A stretch of DNA of 64,000 nt, taken from SPDF01 sp963699825 (GTDB taxonomy: Bacteria; Gemmatimonadota; Gemmatimonadetes; Gemmatimonadales; GWC2-71-9). The notes under the pieces are model-generated. The model was given only the letters and a program-made list of their open reading frames with translations. It did not search any database and was not told where the DNA came from. Positions 8,918 through 17,601 of the stretch are shown here, piece by piece (the stretch's first letter is position 1; each line of letters starts with the position of its first letter). The translations under genes and the position numbers were made by a program. The stretch is taken from contig CAVOVI010000001.1 of the NCBI GenBank assembly GCA_963699825.1, positions 372,001 through 436,000 on the forward strand, given 5' to 3'.

Positions 8918-11900
8918 TGCAAGGCCTCCCCGGCACCGATCAGCACGAAGCCGGCCCAGTAGAACGGATGCGCGGTATCCGGATTGGCGATCAACTCCCG
9001 CTGCGCCTCCGCCAGCGATTGCGCCAGCGGCGTTCCGGAGGCCAGGTGCCGGTAGAACCGCTGCATCAGTTCCGCCGTCGCCAGGTCCTCCACCTGCCAC
9101 AGCGACGCGAGCACGTTCTCGGCACCAGCCCCCAGGAACGCAGCGGCGAGCCCGAGCCAATCCTCTCCGGCCGGCGCGTCCCACCGGGAACTCGAGCCCA
9201 CGGCGGTCTCGCACGCGCTCAACGTCAGCAGTTGCGCCCGCAAACCAAGCCCGAACACCTCGCGCGCCTCCAGCAGGCCAAGCTCGCCGCGGGTCTCGGC
9301 CAGTTCCACATACGAGAAGAGCGGATTGGCCTTGTTCAACACGCCAAACGTGGCCAGGTGGACGATGTCATACTGGGGAGCCGCCGCCCGAAAGGCGCTC
9401 TCCGTGGCGTCGCCGCCCAGTCAGGACGCGCGCGCGGCTCCCGAAGAGCCGACCGACCACTTCCACCTCATACCTCGACCCGGGGAGTTGGTCGACCCGC
9501 GGTGCGAGGGCGAGTACGGTCGGTTCCCTGCCGCCGTTCGAGGCGGTTCGCGATGCGCTTTGCCTTGTACCTGTGTGCCGGTTTGCCGAACCGACCAGCT
9601 CAGAGGCTGAAATGGCGTACGAGACTGCCCGACGCTGCACCAGGAACTCGTGACCGCCCTCCGGCATCAACGCTTCGAAGGGGAGGTAATGCAGCTCCCG
9701 GTGCGGCACGATCACCAGCGATTCGATGCCATTCGAGCAACCCCGCCGCTTCGACCGGTCCGATGAGGTGCCCATAGAGGCGTTCGAGCGGCGCGCGCCA
9801 GAGCTCGCCAGGATCGGAGTTCCCCCGGCGTGCGATGGTACCACGTGCGAACTCCACCAAATCGCCCAGTTCGTCGCTTCCGATGTCGAGCACGAGGCCG
9901 GTGGACGGTGTCCCGCGTCACGACGAACACCATCGAGAGCGAGTCATCCACCAGGTACTCCAGCAGCGCCTGCCGCGCAGGCAATTCGGCGGAGACGTCG
10001 CCGAGCGCCACCGGTCGCGGATCCACCAGGGCGGTGTACGCCTGGCGCTGCCTCTCGCATCTCGGTCAGGATCTCCGCGTACCGGCTCTGGGCCTGCCCG
10101 AGGGCGGCGCGCAGATCGTTCGGTGACAGGTAGGCGCCCGCGGAAGGCTCCCGCAATCCACTCTGCGCGGGACCGGCGTGGCGCAGCTGGCGCGTCAGAC
10201 TCGCGATATGCTGCTGGGCGTCCTGTTCGCGTGCCAGGAGTTCCGGAGGGACCCGGGCCGGCGCCGCGATCCGGCCTCGACCCATCACCGCGGCCATCTG
10301 CTGCCCACGGATCTGCTCGCTGACGGCGAACGCCGCCGCCAGGTTACCGAGGCGCAGTTCAATGCCGGCCAGGTCGGAGGTACACTCCCATCTTGTCAGC
10401 CCGGAACGCCGTCCGTTGCTCGGAGAGCGCGAGCGTTCCTGCCGCGCGCTCGATCGTGGCAATGGCGATCCGGAGCTCCTGCGCCGCCTCCTGGAGGCTG
10501 CCCTCCGATTCAAGGACGTCGGCCCTCCCGGCGTGCAGCCGCCAGGCGACCTCGGGCGCCGGCAGCGCGCCGAGCAATGCGAGGCCGGAACGATAGTGCG
10601 CATCCGCCTGCTCAGGTGCGCCCGCACGTGCTTCAAGCCCGCCGAGGGTCGCCAGCACCGACGCCTCGCCGACCACGTCGCCCGCCGAGGCAAAGGAGCG
10701 TCTGGCCTGGTTGAGTGTTTGCCGGGCAGCCGCGATCTCTCCGATCTCCTCCTGGGCGGAGGCGAGGTACAACCGGGTCACGGCCAGGGCGCGCTCATCG
10801 CGGCTGCCGGCGCGCATGGAAACCGCCCGCTGCAGCAGCTCGATCGCCTCGTCACCGTCGCCCCGGACGAGGGCGAGGTACCCATCGCTCTCGATCGCCG
10901 CCGCCTCCCCTGCCCGGTCGTACGCACCCTGATACAGCTGTTGCGCCTGTCGATAGAGTTCCCGGGCGCTGGGATATCGGTTGAGCGCCAGGTTGAGGTC
11001 TGCGGCGGTCAGGGTGAGGTCGGCGGTGCGCAACACACCCAGTTCGACCGAGTCCGCCAGTCGGGTCGCCGTCCGCAGCTCGGTGAGGCCACCCTGGAGG
11101 TCGCCTGCCGCCACCCGCGCGCGAGCCAGGTCCTCCCGCACGTCGATGGCCGCGACCACGTGGCCCAGCGAGGTATACAGCGCCACTGACTGCCCCAAGA
11201 GGTAGATCGCCTTCGCATAGTCGCCACGCGCCATCGCGAGGATGCCCATGCTCTGCAGCGTGCCCGCTGCGGCGACCTGATTCCCGCTGTCGTGGCTCAG
11301 CGTGAGCGCCCGCTCCAGCAACTCGGCGGCCGCTTCGTAGTTTCCTTCCGCTCGTTCGAGGTCCGCCAGGCTGGAGAGCCCCTCGGCCTCATCCTCGGCA
11401 TAGCCATGGAGACGGCTCAGGCGAATGCTCTCGCTGAGGGCGACGCGGGCTCCGACGAGATTGCCCATCGCCAGTGACACCAGTCCGAGGTTGTGCTGGG
11501 TGGCGGAGAGGAAGCGATACTCCCCGGTGCGTCCCAGGATGTCGGCCGCCTGAGCGTAACGCTCCGCGGCAGCCGGCAGGTCGCCATTCTCAAAATCGAG
11601 ATTCGCCACGTTGGTAACGGCGCTGGCCGCTGTCCGGAGGTCGTTCACTGCGGCGGCCCTGCCGTAGGCCGCGGAGAGGTAGACCCGCGCGCTGTCGGTC
11701 TCCCCCGTCGCGAGGAAGCCCGCCCCGATGTTGCCCAGCGACTTGGCGGCGCCGGCCTCGTCGTTCAGGCGCTCCGAGTAGGCGAGGCTGCGCCTCCAGA
11801 GCGCGACGGCGGCCGGGATCCCATCACTGCCGTACGCCTGATTTCCGGCGAGCCGGAGGCTGTCGGCCGTGAGCTTGAGGCGACGATCGGCCGGCGGCCA

Positions 11901-12224
11901 CTCGGAGAAGCGGCGCACTTCCTGAAGGAGGAAGGCATCGGTCCACGCCACGAAGTACGCCTGCGCAACACGCCCAGCCGCTTCGAGGGCCTCCGCACTC
12001 TTCGTCGAACCAGCGGGCGGGGATCGGCTTCCCGTGGCGTTCATCGACTCACGCAGCAGATCGTGCAGCGCCTGCCTGGCAGCATCGGGATATCGACGCA
12101 CCTGTTCCACGAGCAATGTCTGCTCCCCCGATCCGGCGAGCGACGCGAGCATCTCCACCCGCGAGGTGTCCTGGGACACCGCGCCGTAGAGCGTCGCGAC
12201 GAGGAGCAGCGGGACAAGGGTCAC
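8914..12224 (-). CDS. Exported TPR-CHAT protease-like protein (five frame changes)
   Basis: About 1100 residues. A signal peptide (MTLVPLLLVATLYGAVSQ) is followed by roughly 600 residues of TPR/helical repeats (AAGRVAQAYFVAWTD, AAESLGNIGAGFLATGETDS-like units), then a C-terminal CHAT domain. The predicted catalytic His lies in VPHRELHYLPFEALMP and the Cys in LLTLSACETAVGSSS; the family motif ASLWQVEDLATAELM and the C-terminal YWAGFVLIGAG are present. Five single-base insertions (about 10375, 10040, 9890, 9740, 9420) reconcile the frames, consistent with a length of 2 modulo 3. CHAT is a caspase-like peptidase fold. The start overlaps the anti-sigma stop as ATGA and the stop overlaps the RCC1 lipoprotein start, so all three look translationally coupled. 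The substrate is unknown. Confidence 0.82.
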
Positions 12225-12859
12225 GGGCCGCCTTGCTCATTCGTGGAAGCAGCGGTGTCTCCCAGTACTCGAAATGGCGTCAGTTCGGAGGACTCCCACG
12301 CGTCCCATCCGACCCTGGCCTCGACCTTCCACAGGTATTGCTGTCCGGGGCGGAGCGCGACCGAATCGGGTGGCTCGACCAGTGAGTCCGCAGTGGTCGC
12401 CCGCCAGAGCACGCCCCCGTCCTCGGCGTACAGGGTGAGCCGGTACTGGTCGGCGCCCGCCGTCCGAGTCCACGTGAATATCCGAACGGCGGCGGCCTCG
12501 CCGACCGGGGAGATGACGGACGGACCCACTGCCGCAGCTGTCGGCGGGTCCCGGTGTTGGGACGGCGGAGTCTGTGTGCTCCTGACTTGTGGCCCGACCG
12601 TGAAGAAGAGGAGGGCGGCCGCGGCCGCGGCGATCGGGGCGAGCACCTGCCATCGCGCTCCCCGACGAGGCTTCAGGATCTCCCTGGCCTCCCTCACTTC
12701 CGCCCGGCACTCCGCGCATCGGGCGAGGTGCAGTTCGACCTGCGCGAGGCTTTCGCCCGCGAGCCCATGGCCGAGGTAGGCGGCGACCTGATCTTCCCGC
12801 AAATGGATGGGGCTCACACCCTCAAATGGCACGTTGTGGTTCTCCCTGGGTTGGCGCAC
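12221..12859 (-). CDS. Zinc-finger anti-sigma factor with TM helix and outside domain
   Basis: About 212 residues. The N-terminal zf-HC2 signature is HLxxxxxxxYLGHGL followed by VELHLARCAECRAEV (HxxxCxxC), typical of ZAS-type anti-sigma factors that hold an ECF sigma factor. A TM helix follows (VLAPIAAAAAALLFFTVGP, about residues 75-93). The roughly 110-residue tail outside the membrane looks fibronectin-like (ADQYRLTLYAEDGG, PGQQYLWKVEA). It lies 75 bp after the sigma gene and overlaps the TPR-CHAT start. A GTG at 12832 is an alternative start closer to a GGGAG site. Release of the sigma factor could involve proteolysis from outside, possibly by the coupled CHAT protein; that last step is inference. 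Confidence 0.85.
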   Translation of the reverse strand: MRQPRENHNVPFEGVSPIHLREDQVAAYLGHGLAGESLAQVELHLARCAECRAEVREAREILKPRRGARWQVLAPIAAAAAALLFFTVGPQVRSTQTPPSQHRDPPTAAAVGPSVISPVGEAAAVRIFTWTRTAGADQYRLTLYAEDGGVLWRATTADSLVEPPDSVALRPGQQYLWKVEARVGWDAWESSELTPFRVLGDTAASTNEQGGP

Positions 12860-12934
12860 TGACCTCCGCTACCTCGATATAACGGACAACGACTCCCCTT
12901 TTGCGCCATCCTCGCCGCCGGTTTCGCGGCCCGC

Positions 12935-13648
12935 TCATGGGGTCGCGTCCTCGATCCCCATCGCTTTCAGGCGCTCTCGGAGTTCCGGCAGGAGCTTGTT
13001 GAGCCGCCGATAGACATGAAACGGCGTGGCCCAGCCCATGAACTCGGCGATCTGGCGGGCCGAGAGGTCGTCATCGAAGCGCAGGGAGAGGAGCAACTGA
13101 TCGCGTGGTGAAAGCTCCTCGAGGACGGCCTCGAGGGCGCGGCGCCGCTCCGCGCATCGCAGCTGCCATTCTGGATTGGCGCTGGTGGGGCCTGGGAGTG
13201 ACGATGGCTCGCGCGCGTCCCAGATCTCATCGACCAGGCGCCGCCGGGCGGCCTGCTCGATGGGTGGGACCGATGCCCGGGGCCGCCCGTAGCGTTCCCG
13301 CCGGAAGTCGAGGCACATCCGTCGCGCGACGACGACCAGCCACCGGGACAACGCCTCGCCGTCCCCCCCGGAGAAGGTCCGAAGGCGGCGAAAGCAGTCC
13401 TCCCGCAGCCGCTCGAGGACGTGGGCGTAGGCGTCCATCGCGCCGTCGTGATTGCGGTGGGTGTAGTGCGCGGTCTTGAGGAGGAGGTGGCCGAACGCAT
13501 CGAGGAAGGCGTCCCAGGCGTGATCTTGCCGGGCGGCGTCGGGGGCGTCGAGCAGACGAGTCAGTTCACGAGGTCCGTGCCCTGGGGCATCGGACCGCGC
13601 GTCGTTGGTCAGGCTGAAGATCTTGTCTGGAGACGAACCTCCCGTCAT
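12935..13648 (-). CDS. ECF-type RNA polymerase sigma factor
   Basis: 237 residues. Region 2 is seen around AMDAYAHVLERL and ALSRWLVVVARRMCLDFRRE (about residues 70-120); the linker leads to region 4 with LEELSPRDQLLLSLRFDDD and the helix-turn-helix SARQIAEFMGWATPFHVYRRL (about 170-215). The approximately 50-residue N-terminal segment before region 2 is long for a minimal ECF factor. It heads the operon sigma, anti-sigma, TPR-CHAT, RCC1 lipoprotein. A GGAGG ribosome site precedes the ATG at 13648. A promoter-like pair lies upstream and is conserved in a second location at 16.4 kb, so the sigma factor may control its own operon and that second site. Confidence 0.88.
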   Translation of the reverse strand: MTGGSSPDKIFSLTNDARSDAPGHGPRELTRLLDAPDAARQDHAWDAFLDAFGHLLLKTAHYTHRNHDGAMDAYAHVLERLREDCFRRLRTFSGGDGEALSRWLVVVARRMCLDFRRERYGRPRASVPPIEQAARRRLVDEIWDAREPSSLPGPTSANPEWQLRCAERRRALEAVLEELSPRDQLLLSLRFDDDLSARQIAEFMGWATPFHVYRRLNKLLPELRERLKAMGIEDATP

Positions 13649-13803
13649 CGCCGTCCTCCCCTACTGCCGGGATGAATCAGCGATCTCGGAGTGGAGAGGC
13701 GTCGGCAAACGGCGTCAGACCAGCGGCGGGGTCGCCCAGGCCGGCAGCGAAAGGGTATGAACTCTATATATGGGGACTGTGATCATAAAGGCAAGGTGAA
13801 GTT
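13644..13803 (-). repeat. Sigma-operon leader block, copy 1 of 2
   Basis: This 160-bp block covers the sigma-factor start codon, its 5' leader and its promoter. It is clearly homologous along its length to 16301-16460, with shared runs such as CCGGCAGCGAAAG and TATATATGG. The rest of the intergenic region up to 14048 shows nothing further beyond the kinase ribosome site. Confidence 0.8.
13765..13794 (-). promoter_or_regulatory. Predicted promoter of the sigma/CHAT operon
   Basis: On the minus strand TTGCCT (13789-13794) is separated by 18 bp from TATATA (13765-13770). Both hexamers and the spacing are preserved in the duplicated block at 16423-16452, which supports function. It resembles a housekeeping promoter more than a known ECF promoter. 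A TGATCA palindrome lies in the spacer (plus-strand 13780-13785) and could be an operator. Confidence 0.5.
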
Positions 13804-14048
13804 GCTGTGAAGGCTCCGAGAGTTGATGCGCGACTGAGGCCCTGCTGATTCTCAAAGGCGTGCGGTGGTGTCCGTCTAGATCAATAGGCCCACTAGTCTG
13901 CCGGGTCGCACCGTTAATCCTGATGATTCCATTTCCTTTTCGGAATCTCCATTCGGGCGTATCACGTATGGATGCTCACAGCACGGTGAACTATGTTCTA
14001 CGTACCCCTGCCGAGGTGAGGAGGGGGCCGCACGTTCGGAGCGTCGCG

Positions 14049-16178
14049 ATGTCCAGCCAGACGCTGCAAGCCGGCACTATGTTCGCGGGCTACGCGATCC
14101 TGCGGGAGCTTGGTCGAGGGGGTATGGCCACCGTGTACCTGGCGGAGGATGCCAAGCATCACCGCCAAGTCGCGCTGAAACTCCTCAAGCCCGAAGTCGC
14201 CCGCTCCATCGAGGCGGACCGGTTTCTCAAAGAGATCGGCATCACCGCCACGCTTACCCATCCCAACATCCTGCCGCTATACGATTCGGGTCGCGAAAGC
14301 GGTCAACCCTTCTACACCATGCCCTATGTCGAGGGCGGGTCGCTCCGGGAGCGGCTCGACCGGGAGCCGCGGCTGCCAGTGGAGGAGGCCGTCCGCCTCA
14401 TCCGTGAAGTCGCCGATGCCCTGGGCTACGCCCACGACCGCGGCGTGGTGCACCGGGACATCAAGCCCGAGAACATCCTCCTCGAGCAGCAGCACCCGGT
14501 CATCGTCGACTTCGGCGTGGCCCGGGCGCGGTCGATCACCAGCAGCGTGAATTCGACGGGGGCTGGCATCGTCCTGGGAACGCCGGCCTACATGAGCCCG
14601 GAGCAGGCCAGCGGTGAGCGATGCGTGGACCATCGTGCCGACCAGTATGCGGTGGCCTGCGTGCTCTACGAGATGCTCGCCGGAGAGCCCCCCTTCTCGG
14701 GCCTCGGCACCCGCGCCACCCTGGCCCGTCATGTAGCGGACACTCCTCCCCCGCTCTCCCTCGTGCGCCCCGGGGTGCCAAGCGCGGTGCGCGCGGCGGT
14801 TGCCCGGGCGCTCGCCAAGGCGCCCGAGGACCGTTTTCCCTCCATGCGCGTGTTCGCCGATGCGCTCAGCGCGCCGACACTCCAACCGGATTCAGGGCCC
14901 TCCATTGCCGTCCTACCATTTGTCAGCCTGAGTACGAGCGAGGAGGACCGGTACTTCGGCGAGGGGATGGCAGAGGAGATTATCCTCGCCCTGACCAGGA
15001 TCAAGGGGCTGCGCGTGGCCTCCCGCACCTCGGCGTTTGCCCTCAAAGAGAAGCGCCTCGACATCCGCACCATCGGCGAAGTGCTGGACGTCTCGACAGT
15101 GCTGGAGGGCAGCGTCCGCCGGGAGGGCACCACGCTCCGGGTGACCGCCCAGCTGGTCAGCACCGTTGACGGCTTCCACCTCTGGTCGGGGCGCTTCGAC
15201 CGCGAACGGAAGGAGATCTTCGAGATCCACGACGACATCTCCGCGAATATCGCCCGGGCCCTGCGGGTCGTCCTCCGGGAGAAGAAGCCCGGCAGGGCCC
15301 GGGAAGAGCTCACCGCCGATCCTGATGCCTACGACTACTACCTGCGGGGCCGGCAGTTCTTCCATCAGCGCCGCAAGAAGAGCATGCTCTTCGCACGCCA
15401 GATGTTCGAGCGCGCGGTGGAGCGTGACCCCGGCTTCGCCAGGGCGCACGCCGGGATCGCAGATGCCAGCGCCTTCCTGGCCCAGCACTACCAGGACGAC
15501 ACCACCGGGGACAACCTCCGGCGGGCGGACGAGGCCAGCCAGCGTGCGCTGGAACTGAATCCCGAGCTGCCCGAGGCGCACGCCGCCCGCGGGTTCGCGC
15601 TTGCTCAGATGGATCGATTCTCAGAGGCGGAGGAAGAGTTCCGGCAGGCGATGGAGATGGATTCCGGGCAGTTCGAAGCGCGATACGCCTACGCCCGGGC
15701 CTGCTTCCAGCGGGGAGATCTCGAGCGTGCGTTGGAGTTGTTCGAGGAGGCAAGCAGCACGCGCGAGGACCACGAAGCATTCTATTTCGCCGCGCAGACG
15801 CTCTCGGCGCTGGGCAGGGCGGCCGACGCGGAGGCGGCATACCGCAGGGCCCTGCCGGTCATCGAGCGACACCTGGAACTCAATCCCGATGACGGCCGGG
15901 CGATGACCATGGCCGCAGTCACCTGCAGTCGCATCGGCGAGCGCGAGCAGGCCATCGAATGGGCCCGGCGAGCCACCACCGTCGATGGCGAGGATGCCGG
16001 CGTCTGCTACAACGTGGCCTGCCTGATGGCACTCGAAGGGGAGCGGGATGCCGCAATCGGGCATCTCCGGTGCGCCTTCCGAGTCGGGTTTGCCCACCGG
16101 GACTGGATCGAGCATGACCCCGATCTCGCATCGCTCCGAGACGACCCCCGCTTCCTCGAGTTGATTCAGGCGAAATAG
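14049..16178 (+). CDS. Ser/Thr protein kinase with TolB-like domain and TPRs
   Basis: 709 residues from ATG 14049, which has CGGAG about 8 nt upstream; in-frame ATGs at 13968 and 13860 are possible but lack a ribosome site. The kinase domain occupies about residues 15-275: Gly-rich loop GRGGMATVY (22-30), Lys44 in VALKLL, HRDIKPEN (135-142), DFG (154-156) and GTPAYMSPEQA. Then comes a FlgO/TolB-N-like domain (IAVLPFVSLSTSEEDRYFGE, VLEGSVRREGTTLRVTAQLV; about 285-415), then TPRs (AFARAHAGIADAS, AEEEFRQAMEMDS). No TM helix is seen, so it is probably cytoplasmic. It is divergent from the sigma operon across 400 bp. Such kinase-TolB-TPR proteins are known in Gemmatimonadota and Acidobacteria; the substrates are unknown. 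Confidence 0.88.
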   Translation: MSSQTLQAGTMFAGYAILRELGRGGMATVYLAEDAKHHRQVALKLLKPEVARSIEADRFLKEIGITATLTHPNILPLYDSGRESGQPFYTMPYVEGGSLRERLDREPRLPVEEAVRLIREVADALGYAHDRGVVHRDIKPENILLEQQHPVIVDFGVARARSITSSVNSTGAGIVLGTPAYMSPEQASGERCVDHRADQYAVACVLYEMLAGEPPFSGLGTRATLARHVADTPPPLSLVRPGVPSAVRAAVARALAKAPEDRFPSMRVFADALSAPTLQPDSGPSIAVLPFVSLSTSEEDRYFGEGMAEEIILALTRIKGLRVASRTSAFALKEKRLDIRTIGEVLDVSTVLEGSVRREGTTLRVTAQLVSTVDGFHLWSGRFDRERKEIFEIHDDISANIARALRVVLREKKPGRAREELTADPDAYDYYLRGRQFFHQRRKKSMLFARQMFERAVERDPGFARAHAGIADASAFLAQHYQDDTTGDNLRRADEASQRALELNPELPEAHAARGFALAQMDRFSEAEEEFRQAMEMDSGQFEARYAYARACFQRGDLERALELFEEASSTREDHEAFYFAAQTLSALGRAADAEAAYRRALPVIERHLELNPDDGRAMTMAAVTCSRIGEREQAIEWARRATTVDGEDAGVCYNVACLMALEGERDAAIGHLRCAFRVGFAHRDWIEHDPDLASLRDDPRFLELIQAK

Positions 16179-16234
16179 CGGCGCGGGGCCACGCGATATG
16201 GTCTCGCCTTGTTGAGAGCCCCCCCCACAACAAA

Positions 16235-16263
16235 AGCCCTGCCTCACACACTGAGGCAGGGCT
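16235..16263. terminator. Hairpin of the upstream tRNA-flank repeat
   Basis: A perfect 12-bp stem (AGCCCTGCCTCA paired with its complement) with a 5-nt loop. It follows the kinase stop by about 55 bp and may terminate that gene. It is the same hairpin as the one beyond tRNA-Arg at 19.2 kb, with a paired base change that keeps the stem. Confidence 0.65.
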
Positions 16264-16274
16264 CTCTCATATAG

Positions 16275-16295
16275 TGCCCCCGAGAGGATTCGAAC
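16275..16295 (-). repeat. tRNA-Arg 3'-end fragment (T-arm half and acceptor)
   Basis: These bases match the last 21 nt of tRNA-Arg(CCT), with one difference, in the same orientation. The whole block 16224-16295, including the hairpin, is a direct repeat of 19164-19235 (66 of 72 positions identical) at a distance of exactly 2940 bp. A 3' tRNA fragment facing an intact tRNA gene is the usual footprint of site-specific integration, but no integrase is present between them. Confidence 0.75.
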
Positions 16296-16300
16296 ACTTG

Positions 16301-16460
16301 GTCACCGCCGTCCTCCCGCGGTGCCAAGATGGATCAGTGAACTCGGAGCGGAGAGACGTCGGTAGTAGGTGAGTCACACCAACGGCGGGGCCGCCTAGGC
16401 CGGCAGCGAAAGAAGTGAGCCATATATATGGCGCCGGTGATCACGGATGCAAGGTGACTT
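16301..16460 (-). repeat. Sigma-operon leader block, copy 2 of 2
   Basis: Diverged copy of 13644-13803. Homology begins at the equivalent of the sigma start codon (GTG here) and stops there: the frame continues only into the tRNA fragment and ends after 12 codons, so no sigma gene follows. The stretch 16461-16662 beyond it shows only the ribosome site of the next gene. Confidence 0.78.
16423..16452 (-). promoter_or_regulatory. Orphan promoter-like pair matching the sigma-operon promoter
   Basis: On the minus strand TTGCAT (16447-16452), an 18-bp spacer and TATATA (16423-16428) keep both elements and spacing of the promoter at 13765-13794, and the spacer again holds TGATCA (16438-16443). On the minus strand it would transcribe only the hairpin and tRNA fragment. 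Confidence 0.45.
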
Positions 16461-16662
16461 GCGGATGGAGCCGATGAGAATGCCGGCAATTCACCTCGTA
16501 ATTCGAAGATGACCCCAGCAGTCCGCGCGCGCAAAATCACCGGTTGTTGTCCGTCCGGCAAAGGCATAGGGGTCGTACACGTGCGCAGGACACCTACTGC
16601 AGCACCGGCGTGACTCACCACGCATACGGCCTCCACTCACTATCCCGAACCGGAGGCACACC

Positions 16663-17592
16663 ATGTGGCGAACTATCCGACACTCACTTCTCGGGCTGTG
16701 CACACTGAGCCTCCTGTCGTGCGCCTCTGACGAGATCCCGAGCGCACCGACTGCCGTGACCCACGTACCAGGCGGACCGAGCTACATCATCTCTGATGGG
16801 GCGCACAGCGGCGGTACAGCAGGATTCTATTTCCTCCCGCCGATGGTAGCCAACCCCAGCACAGCCGGGACATTCGACGCGAGCTTCCTGCCCTATACGA
16901 CCGTTCGCGTGTGTGAGCTCGGCACCGCAGGGTGCGTCGTGCCGGCCATTGCATCATTCACAGCGGGGTCCGGCGAGGCGTCCGAGGTGCTGCGCGTGGA
17001 AGACGACCATTACCTCGTCAACTGGCACACCGACCAGTTCGCCCTGGATCCACTGAAGACGTACCGGATCGAGGTTGAGGTGGCCGACATCGTCATCGGC
17101 TTTGCGGACGTAGATGTCGTGACAAGTGGCAAGGAGTTGAAGAGCGTCGAAACGGGGGAATTCATCCCGCTGAAGGACGGGCGCACGCTCCCGATCAAGT
17201 TCCGGCTGGAAGCGGGACTCCCAGGTATCGAAGTGGTTGGGGCAGCGGGTGGAACGGTGCTGGCCGAGGACGGGCTCGTCAGGCTCGAGGTCCCCGCCAA
17301 CGCGCTTGGGACGGAAACCGTCATCACCATGGTGCTGACGGGCGCTGCTCCGGCAGACGAGGGCACAATCCCCGGCACGCTCTGGACGTTTAGTCCCGAC
17401 GGCCTCGTCTTCGATGAACCCGTCCAACTCATCATGACGTACGACCCGAACGCCCTGCCACCCGAACTGACTGATCCTGCCGCCGGACTCACGTTGGGGA
17501 CCAGGATCAATGGGCTCTGGCAGGAGCTGGTCAGCACCGTCGATGATGGGGCGCACGAGGTCTCGGCATCCATCAGTGGATTCAGCATGTAG
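16663..17592 (+). CDS. Lipoprotein with ZU5-like domain (first part, ends at an in-frame TAG)
   Basis: 309 residues to the TAG. The signal peptide MWRTIRHSLLGLCTLSLLSC gives a lipobox at Cys20. The middle region is beta-rich; about residues 185-300 resemble a ZU5 domain (AAGGTVLAEDGLVRLEVPANAL, WTFSPDGLVFDEPVQLIM). GGAGG lies 7 nt before the ATG. The frame beyond the TAG stays open in the same phase and reads SYGMLLKIQRIDITPSP, as expected if the natural protein continued, so this and the next entry are probably one surface protein. It lies between two tRNA-Arg-derived repeats. Confidence 0.7.
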   Translation: MWRTIRHSLLGLCTLSLLSCASDEIPSAPTAVTHVPGGPSYIISDGAHSGGTAGFYFLPPMVANPSTAGTFDASFLPYTTVRVCELGTAGCVVPAIASFTAGSGEASEVLRVEDDHYLVNWHTDQFALDPLKTYRIEVEVADIVIGFADVDVVTSGKELKSVETGEFIPLKDGRTLPIKFRLEAGLPGIEVVGAAGGTVLAEDGLVRLEVPANALGTETVITMVLTGAAPADEGTIPGTLWTFSPDGLVFDEPVQLIMTYDPNALPPELTDPAAGLTLGTRINGLWQELVSTVDDGAHEVSASISGFSM

Positions 17593-17601
17593 AGCTATGG
17601 G

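Noticed and set aside
12221..13648. TPR-CHAT as part of a CRISPR type III-E or gasdermin defence system
   Set aside because: No cas7-11-like or gasdermin-like gene is adjacent. The CHAT protein has a signal peptide and is coupled to an anti-sigma factor, which fits envelope signalling better.
16275..16295. A second complete tRNA gene
   Set aside because: Only the acceptor 3' strand and most of the T-arm are present; the sequence diverges directly after it.
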